A DNA stretch of 5,575 nt from Actinomycetes bacterium (GTDB lineage: Bacteria > Actinomycetota > Actinomycetes > Propionibacteriales > Nocardioidaceae). The notes below the pieces were generated by a model. That model searched no databases, was not told the origin of the DNA, and worked only from the letters and a program-made list of their open reading frames with translations. The translations under genes and the position numbers were made by a program. This document shows, piece after piece, positions 1-3,708 of the stretch; positions within the stretch are counted from its first letter, which is position 1; each line of letters begins with the position of its first letter. The DNA lies in the NCBI GenBank assembly GCA_023415395.1, contig JAEZKN010000310.1, forward strand, positions 1-5,575. Direction: 5' to 3'.

Positions 1-176
1 TTCTCGGCCTGCTCCACGTCGAGCTCGACGGTGCGGCCGCCGACGGTGGCGGTGCACTGGTCGGGGCTGAGGAACGGGGCGACGTCCTCGAGCAGGTTCG
101 AGACGCCGTAGCCGACCGCGGCGGCGACGCCGACACCGGCGAGCGCCACCACGGCGACGCCGGTGCGGAGCTTCAT
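1..176 (-). CDS. Membrane-anchored or secreted protein, N-terminal 58 codons only
   Basis: This is the start of a protein that runs off the left edge of the window. It opens with MKLRTGVAVVALAGVGVAAA, a short positive end (K2, R4) followed by about 18 small and hydrophobic residues, which is a signal peptide or a single N-terminal membrane anchor. A short linker leads to CTATVGGRTVELDVEQAE from Cys41. From memory, this Cys-x-(A/V)-T-V-x-G...EQAE arrangement begins the outer domain of a widespread actinobacterial family often labelled 'heavy metal transporter' on weak grounds; that label should not be taken as a function. The ATG lies 10 bases after the dapD stop on the same strand, so the two are probably cotranscribed. 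No good Shine-Dalgarno sequence is visible. An ATG 8 bases upstream (184-182) reads only three codons before a stop, so it is not the start. The gene is real with fair certainty; its role is unknown. Confidence 0.75.
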   Translation of the reverse strand, partial: MKLRTGVAVVALAGVGVAAAVGYGVSNLLEDVAPFLSPDQCTATVGGRTVELDVEQAE

Positions 177-186
177 GCAGCCATTG

Positions 187-1131
187 TCAGTTGGCGTGCA
201 AAATCGAGTTCAGCGCGACGCCGTCGCTCTGCCACGGGACGGCCTCGACCGCGCCGGTCACCGAGTTGCGGCGGAAGAGCACGTTGTCGGCGCCGGAGAG
301 CTCCGCGGCCTTGACGACCGTCGGCTCGGCGTCGGGGGCGATGACGGTGACCTTGGTGCCGGCGGTGACGTAGCAGCCGGCCTCGACCACGCAGTCGTCA
401 CCCAGGGAGATCCCGATGCCGGCGTTCGCCCCGAGCAGGCAGCGGCGGCCGATGGAGATGACCTCCTTGCCGCCACCGGACAGCGTGCCCATGATCGACG
501 CGCCGCCGCCGACGTCCGAGCCGTCGCCGACCACGACGCCGGCCGAGATCCGGCCCTCGACCATCGAGGCGCCGAGCGTGCCGGCGTTGTAGTTGACGAA
601 TCCCTCGTGCATGACGGTGGTGCCCTCGGCGAGGTGGGCGCCGAGGCGGACCCGGTCGCCGTCGGCGATCCGCACACCGGTGGGCAGGACGTAGTCGATC
701 ATCCGCGGGAACTTGTCCACGCCGAAGACCGTGACGTGGCGGCCGTTGGCCCGGAGGCGGGCCCGCACGGTCTCGAAGCCCTCGACGGCGCAGGGGCCGG
801 CGCTGGTCCACACCACGTTGGTGAGCAGCCCGAAGATGCCGTCGAGGTTGACGGAGTGCGGCGTGGCCAGGCGCGAGGAGAGCAGGTGCAGCCGGAGCCA
901 GACGTCCTCGGTGGTCGCGGGGGCGGCCTGGAGGTCGGCGACCTCGACGAGCAGCAGGTCCCGGGTGACGCCGCGGTCGGTGTCGGTGCCCTGGAGCGCA
1001 CTGAGCTCGGAGGGCGGCACCGCGTCGGCCGGCTTCGCGCCGAGCCGGGGCTCGGGGAACCACACGTCGAGGACGGTCCCGTTGCCGTCGATGGTCGCGA
1101 GCCCGAATCCCCATGCTGTCTGGTCAGTCAC
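187..1131 (-). CDS. dapD: 2,3,4,5-tetrahydropyridine-2,6-dicarboxylate N-succinyltransferase (DapD)
   Basis: DapD is a cytoplasmic enzyme that transfers succinyl from succinyl-CoA to tetrahydrodipicolinate, in the succinylase branch leading to meso-diaminopimelate (cell wall) and lysine. The 314-residue product matches the actinobacterial form (about 317 residues in Mycobacterium tuberculosis), not the shorter proteobacterial one. An N-terminal domain fills about residues 1-145. A left-handed beta-helix of hexapeptide repeats follows from about 150 to 265, including RIADGDRVRLGAHLAEG, the family signature GFVNYNAGTLG (177-187) and MVEGRISAG. Glu192 in the last of these appears to match the catalytic Glu of the mycobacterial enzyme. 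The family works as a trimer with the active site between subunits. The start is GTG at 1131 with no Shine-Dalgarno sequence, but a -10 element 8 bases upstream suggests a leaderless mRNA. The DUF664 pair lies upstream and a secreted-protein gene downstream, so dapD may also receive readthrough. No dapE is in view. Very sure of the call. Confidence 0.96.
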   Translation of the reverse strand: MTDQTAWGFGLATIDGNGTVLDVWFPEPRLGAKPADAVPPSELSALQGTDTDRGVTRDLLLVEVADLQAAPATTEDVWLRLHLLSSRLATPHSVNLDGIFGLLTNVVWTSAGPCAVEGFETVRARLRANGRHVTVFGVDKFPRMIDYVLPTGVRIADGDRVRLGAHLAEGTTVMHEGFVNYNAGTLGASMVEGRISAGVVVGDGSDVGGGASIMGTLSGGGKEVISIGRRCLLGANAGIGISLGDDCVVEAGCYVTAGTKVTVIAPDAEPTVVKAAELSGADNVLFRRNSVTGAVEAVPWQSDGVALNSILHAN

Positions 1132-1139
1132 GGGACGTC

Positions 1140-1145
1140 AGCCTA
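1140..1145 (-). promoter_or_regulatory. -10 element TAGGCT of a probable leaderless dapD promoter
   Basis: On the minus strand, TAGGCT fits the actinobacterial -10 consensus TANNNT. Its last base is followed by exactly 8 bases and then the GTG start of dapD, so transcription beginning 7-9 bases after the hexamer would start at or next to the first base of the start codon. The gap to the upstream gene is only 32 bases, and no purine-rich ribosome binding site lies in it, which agrees with leaderless translation. No convincing -35 box is seen at 17-18 bases; candidate hexamers there are AGTAGA and GAGTAG. Confidence 0.5.
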
Positions 1146-1163
1146 GTCGGGGCGTACGGCGGT

Positions 1164-1649
1164 CTACTCGCCCGTCCGCCCGTCGATGCTCTCCCGGAGC
1201 AGGTCGAGGTGGCCCAGGTGCCGCGCGTACTCCTTGAGGACCTGCTGGAGCACGTCGCGGATGGTCGCGATCCGGTCGCCGGGGCCGATCTCGACCCCGA
1301 GCGCCTCGTCGGGGAGGCCGTCGAGGAACGCGTCCGCCTGGGCGATCGTCGCGCGCCAGGTCGCGAACGCCTCCTCGACCACCGCCGGGTCCGCGACGGC
1401 GCCGTCGAACTGGCTGTCCCAGTCGCCGCCGACCACGAAGAGCTGGGTCTCCTCGGGGTGCTGACCGAGGACCCGCCGGAACCAGTGGTGCTCCATCTGG
1501 GCGAGGTGCCGGACCAGCCCGAGCGGGCTGAGCGTGCTCGGCGGCACCGAGCGTCGCGCCAGCTGCTCGGCGTCGAGGTCGGCCGTCTTGCGCTCGACGC
1601 CCGCCCGGAGGTCGTCCAGCCACCGGCGCAGGGTCGCCAGCTCGCTCAC
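1164..1649 (-). CDS. DinB/DUF664 family protein, paralogue A (downstream copy)
   Basis: A 161-residue protein of the DinB-like four-helix bundle family (DUF664 type). Members often bind a divalent metal through three histidines, and some characterised relatives are thiol-dependent transferases such as mycothiol- or bacillithiol-linked enzymes; the substrate here is unknown. Visible landmarks are LDAEQLARRSVPPS (25-38), VRHLAQMEHHW with His48, and EYARHLGHLDLLRESIDG with His144 and His147, giving the expected His...HxxH triad. The GTG start at 1649 is set by a GTGA overlap with the stop of the upstream paralogue, so translation is probably coupled. The two proteins are strikingly alike at both ends (LDAEQLARR-VPPS, RHLA-EH-W-RRV, YARH-GH-DLLRE-IDGRTG) and differ in the middle, as expected of a tandem duplication followed by divergence. 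Family call is firm, function is open. Confidence 0.88.
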   Translation of the reverse strand: MSELATLRRWLDDLRAGVERKTADLDAEQLARRSVPPSTLSPLGLVRHLAQMEHHWFRRVLGQHPEETQLFVVGGDWDSQFDGAVADPAVVEEAFATWRATIAQADAFLDGLPDEALGVEIGPGDRIATIRDVLQQVLKEYARHLGHLDLLRESIDGRTGE

Positions 1650-2140
1650 AGCCCGGTCCTCCCGTCGATGCACTCGCGCAGGAGGTCGGCGTGGCCGCAG
1701 TGGCGGGCGTACTCCTCGATGAGGTGCACGACCACCTCGCGCATCTCGACCTCGCCGTCGTCGTGCTGCCCGAGGTGGTCCATCGCGTGGTCGGCCTCCC
1801 ACAGCTCGGCGTACGCGACCTCCCGGCGCCAGGCCTCCCACGCCTCGGCCACGACGGCGTCGTCGGCGACCGCCCCGTCGAAGTCGGCGTCGGGGTGCTC
1901 GTCCTTGCCCCACATCCTGGGCAGGTCCAGGCGGCGGTCCATGACCCGGCGCCACCAGGAGTGCTCGACCCCGGCCAGGTGCCGCAGCAGCCCGAGCAGC
2001 GACATCGACGACGGGGGCACGGCCCGGCGGGCCAGCTGCTCGGCGTCCAGGCCCTCGCACTGCCGCGCGAAGGTCCGCCGGAAGTGGCCGAGGTAGTCGC
2101 GCAGGACCTGCACCTCGCCGCGGTTCATCTGCTCGCTCAT
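1646..2140 (-). CDS. DinB/DUF664 family protein, paralogue B (upstream copy)
   Basis: A 164-residue member of the same DinB-like family as the gene after it. It has LDAEQLARRAVPPS (31-44), LLRHLAGVEHSWWRRV with His54, an Asp/Glu-rich middle (DADFDGAVADDAVV, 84-97) and EYARHCGHADLLRECIDG with His147 and His150, so the three presumed metal ligands are present. Two cysteines, C148 between the paired histidines and C157 (LLRECIDG), replace Leu and Ser of the other paralogue and could affect metal or thiol chemistry. I chose ATG at 2140 (MSEQMNRGEV); ATG at 2128 and GTG at 2149 are in-frame alternatives, and none has a clear ribosome binding site. It is the first gene of the minus-strand cluster and diverges from the AbiEi-like gene, with 175 bases between them holding hairpin copy 1. 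Confidence 0.87.
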   Translation of the reverse strand: MSEQMNRGEVQVLRDYLGHFRRTFARQCEGLDAEQLARRAVPPSSMSLLGLLRHLAGVEHSWWRRVMDRRLDLPRMWGKDEHPDADFDGAVADDAVVAEAWEAWRREVAYAELWEADHAMDHLGQHDDGEVEMREVVVHLIEEYARHCGHADLLRECIDGRTGL

Positions 2141-2200
2141 GCACCACACCCGACCAGATCGGCCCCGGACGGGGCAACGGTGTTCTGCTCGATCCGATCC
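2141..2200. other. Left part of the divergent intergenic region
   Basis: These 60 bases must hold the promoter of the minus-strand DUF664 pair, yet no clear -10/-35 set is visible; the best minus-strand match is a TTGCCC-like -35 (2176-2171) with only a poor TCGGGT at the -10 spacing. A small hairpin (CCCC 2163-2166 with GGGG 2171-2174) is present. CCGATCCG (2194-2201) is the reverse complement of CGGATCGG at 2302-2309, just before the AbiEi-like start codon. Confidence 0.35.
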
Positions 2201-2272
2201 GGCGGGATAGTCCCTCACGAAATGGTTGCCGACACGCCGTACGGGCCAGCCACTTCGTGAGGGACTATCCCG
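2201..2272. repeat. Hairpin element copy 1 (71-base imperfect palindrome)
   Basis: A long dyad: bases 2203-2221 pair perfectly with 2254-2272 (19 bp, core GGGATAGTCCCTCACGAA), followed by one A/C mismatch (2222/2253), three more pairs (2223-2225 with 2250-2252) and a loop region of about 24 bases containing the 8-base palindrome CCGTACGG (2237-2244). Each arm also holds a small dyad of its own (GGGATAGTCCC at 2204-2214, GGGACTATCCC at 2261-2271). It lies between divergently transcribed genes, so it cannot terminate either of them, and no T-tract follows on either strand. Its right end is 43 bases before the ATG of the AbiEi-like gene. A copy with 69 of 71 matching bases lies 1198 bases downstream. 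Role unknown; an operator for the adjacent gene or the end of a mobile unit are the leading options. Confidence 0.95.
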
Positions 2273-2315
2273 GCGCTGTGGATGACGGACGCACGCCGCG
2301 TCGGATCGGCGCACG

Positions 2316-3371
2316 ATGACGGGCGTGTTCACACCGACGGACTTCCACCCGGACCGCCCCGGGGTGATCGCCCCGGTCCCGGTGGACCCGCGGGGCCGGG
2401 ACGGGCCCACCCGGGCCCAGGCTCGCGGCCGCCGGTGGCGGGCGAGCTCGCACGGGCTCTACGTGCCGGCCTGGACCGACGAGGACTCGGTCGAGCAGCG
2501 GGTGGTCGAGGCGGCCGCCGTGCTGCCGTCGTACGGCGGGGTGACCGGCTGGGCGGCGCTCGGCTGGATGCGCGGCCGCTGGTTCACGGGCGCCCTCGCG
2601 GGCGGCGCCCACCAGCCGGTCGTGCTCGCGACCGGGGGCATCCACATCCGGGCCCAGCGCGGGATCGAGATCTGCGAGGAGAAGCTCGAGCCGGACGACC
2701 TGACGGTGGTCGACGGACTCCGCGTGACGACCGCGGTGCGGTCGGTGTGCTTCGCGATGCGCTACGCGCCGACCCTCTGGCACGCCGTGACCGTGCTGGA
2801 CATGGCGGCGTACTCGGACCTGGTGTCGATCGAGGAGCTGACGGCGTACGCGCTCGCCCACCCCGCGTGGACGGGCATCCCGCGGTGCCGGGAGGCGATC
2901 CCGCTCGCGGACGAGAACAGCTGGTCGCCGGCCGAGGTCGAGATGCGCAAGGTCTGGACCGTGATGGCCGGCCACCCCCGACCGCTGTGCAACCGCCCGT
3001 TGTTCGACCACGCCGGGCGTCACCTCGGCACCCCCGACCTGGTCGACCCCGTCGCCGGGGTCGTGGGTGAGTACGACGGTGCCCTGCACCTGGCCGGTCG
3101 CCGGCGTGCGACGGACCTGCAGCGGGAGGCCGCGTTCCGCGCGGTCGGGCTGGAGCACGTCACGATGGTGGGCGCCGACCGTGCCGGCCTCGGTGCCTTC
3201 GTGTCCCGGCTCGACGAGGCGTACCACCGGGCTCGGTACGAGCCGCCCGACACCCGCCGGTGGACCCTCGACCCGCCGCCCTGGTGGACTTTGACCCACG
3301 CGGTCGACGACCGCCGCCGGCTCACCGCCGACCAGCGTCGTCGGCTGCTGCGCTACCGCGACTCCGCCTGA
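2316..3371 (+). CDS. AbiEi-like / DUF559-type nuclease-fold protein between twin hairpins
   Basis: A 351-residue protein. Residues about 35-180 resemble the AbiEi antitoxin-like arrangement (type IV toxin-antitoxin): a basic start, SSHGLYVPAW (44-53), GVTGWAALGWMRGRWF (75-90), and VVDGLRVTTAVRSVCFAMRY (131-150), a pattern of the 'G-x-x-V-T-x-x-R' kind. The C-terminal part (about 225-290) looks like the Vsr/DUF559 nuclease fold: TPDLVDP with Asp241, GEYDGALH with Glu252, Asp254 and His258, then RRRATDLQREAAFRAVGLEHVTM. This D...ExD...H spacing is typical of DUF559-like proteins, but I cannot prove activity. The tail carries PPPWW (320-324) and a very basic end. From memory such proteins are numerous in Nocardioides-like genomes. 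No AbiEii-type nucleotidyltransferase toxin is next to it, so it is not a normal AbiE pair. ATG at 2316 is preferred (an in-frame stop lies at 2283-2285), although the RBS is weak. DNA binding to the flanking hairpins is my inference. Confidence 0.85.
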   Translation: MTGVFTPTDFHPDRPGVIAPVPVDPRGRDGPTRAQARGRRWRASSHGLYVPAWTDEDSVEQRVVEAAAVLPSYGGVTGWAALGWMRGRWFTGALAGGAHQPVVLATGGIHIRAQRGIEICEEKLEPDDLTVVDGLRVTTAVRSVCFAMRYAPTLWHAVTVLDMAAYSDLVSIEELTAYALAHPAWTGIPRCREAIPLADENSWSPAEVEMRKVWTVMAGHPRPLCNRPLFDHAGRHLGTPDLVDPVAGVVGEYDGALHLAGRRRATDLQREAAFRAVGLEHVTMVGADRAGLGAFVSRLDEAYHRARYEPPDTRRWTLDPPPWWTLTHAVDDRRRLTADQRRRLLRYRDSA

Positions 3372-3398
3372 TCGCCGCTGCGTCGTTCGATCCTCACC

Positions 3399-3470
3399 GG
3401 CGGGATAGTCCCTCACGAAATGGTCGCCGACACGCCGTACGGACCAGCCACTTCGTGAGGGACTATCCCA
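3399..3470. repeat. Hairpin element copy 2 (71-base imperfect palindrome)
   Basis: This copy matches copy 1 at 69 of 71 positions, in the same orientation. The differences are T2227 to C3425 and G2245 to A3443, both in the loop side of the stem, and each would remove a possible inner pair instead of compensating. Its perfect stem is 18 bp (3402-3419 with 3452-3469), because the outermost pair of copy 1 is lost (C3401 opposite A3470). The A/C mismatch (3420/3451) and the central CCGTACGG (3435-3442) are kept. It begins 27 bases after the stop of the AbiEi-like gene and ends 14 bases before the -35 box of the ileS leader. Here a transcript-ending or insulating role is possible, but there is no T-tract and the identical copy 1 is not in a terminator position. 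Confidence 0.95.
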
Positions 3471-3484
3471 GCGGAGCAATCCGA

Positions 3485-3515
3485 TTGGCACCCCCACCAC
3501 ACTCCGCCGTACCCT
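3485..3515 (+). promoter_or_regulatory. Probable promoter of the ileS T-box leader
   Basis: TTGGCA (3485-3490, one mismatch to TTGACA) and TACCCT (3510-3515, fits TANNNT) are separated by 19 bases, slightly long. Transcription 7-9 bases after the -10 box would begin at 3522-3524, which is where the first strand of T-box stem I begins (3524). That agreement with the RNA structure is the main support. Confidence 0.6.
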
Positions 3516-3523
3516 TGCCGCAC

Positions 3524-3707
3524 AGGCGTTCGAGCCGTCATCAGCGGCGAGCCTCCGGAAGAAAGCCCCCGAGCGATCGGGGGTCAGTAGAACCGGACGG
3601 GTAGGCCCGTCACAGCCGTGAACGAGCGGTCGCTCCCCGGGGCGGCAAGTGAGGTGGTACCGCGGCACACGTCGTCCTCACGTGACGACGAGCCACAGGA
3701 GACCACC
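3524..3707 (+). promoter_or_regulatory. Isoleucine T-box riboswitch, ultrashort stem I, translational type
   Basis: The leader senses uncharged tRNA-Ile and controls ileS. Stem I pairs AGGC (3524-3527) with GCCT (3551-3554) and GCCG (3534-3537) with CGGC (3545-3548); its 7-base terminal loop holds ATC (3540-3542), the Ile specifier codon. A second hairpin pairs 3566-3572 with 3577-3583 around a GCGA tetraloop, and another pairs 3596-3601 with 3606-3611. GCCG (3615-3618) may pair with CGGC (3643-3646) as stem III. The T-box AGGTGGTACCGCGG is at 3652-3665. In the antisequestrator GTGAGG (3649-3654) pairs with CCTCAC (3676-3681) and GCG (3662-3664) with CGT (3673-3675), leaving the 7-base bulge UGGUACC; UGGU fits the ACCA end of tRNA-Ile. 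In the alternative fold CGTCGTC (3670-3676) pairs with GACGACG (3684-3690), and GGTGGT (3653-3658) can pair with ACCACC (3702-3707) between the Shine-Dalgarno sequence and start codon. No U-tract follows, so control is at translation, as known for actinobacterial ileS leaders. Confidence 0.93.
3697..3701 (+). promoter_or_regulatory. Shine-Dalgarno sequence of ileS, target of the T-box switch
   Basis: AGGAG ends 7 bases before the ATG at 3709, which fixes this start. It lies right after the alternative stem at 3684-3690 and right before ACCACC (3702-3707), which is complementary to GGTGGT in the T-box. When the tRNA-bound antisequestrator holds that segment, the site should be open to ribosomes. 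Confidence 0.8.
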
Positions 3708-3708
3708 G

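Larger units (their letters stand above)
2201..3470 (+). other. Putative hairpin-gene-hairpin unit (1198-base period)
   Basis: The two 71-base hairpins are direct copies of each other, because the single A/C arm mismatch has the same polarity in both. They enclose exactly one gene, with 43 bases before the start codon and 27 bases after the stop codon. The bases just left of each copy also look related (TCGATCC at 2189-2195 and 3387-3393, with the same 1198 spacing), so the repeated unit may extend about 15 bases outward. This layout is what would be left by insertion or duplication of a cassette, or by a protein whose binding site brackets its own gene. No transposase, integrase or target-site duplication was found, so mobility is not shown. 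Confidence 0.4.

Noticed and set aside
163..1146. A 327-codon plus-strand open frame opposite dapD
   Set aside because: It is the antisense of a certain dapD gene and its product is Gly/Asp/Val-rich with no family resemblance.
2201..2272. Hairpin 1 as an intrinsic terminator
   Set aside because: It lies upstream of both neighbouring genes, which are divergent, and has no T-tract on either strand.
2201..3470. Hairpins as integron attC sites
   Set aside because: The arms lack the RYYYAAC/GTTRRRY ends of attC, and no integrase is present; the resemblance is only that both are folded imperfect palindromes next to a gene.
3399..3470. The two hairpin copies as a CRISPR remnant
   Set aside because: Only two copies exist, 1198 bases apart with a gene between them, and no spacer periodicity or cas gene is seen.
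2265..3668. A 467-codon minus-strand open frame running through the AbiEi-like gene, hairpin 2 and T-box
   Set aside because: It crosses a structured RNA leader and both kinds of repeat and has a shadow-like composition; the plus-strand frame has conserved domains.
3670..3690. Hairpin before ileS as a transcription terminator of the T-box
   Set aside because: No run of T follows it; the next bases are GC-rich and lead into the Shine-Dalgarno site, so translational control fits better.
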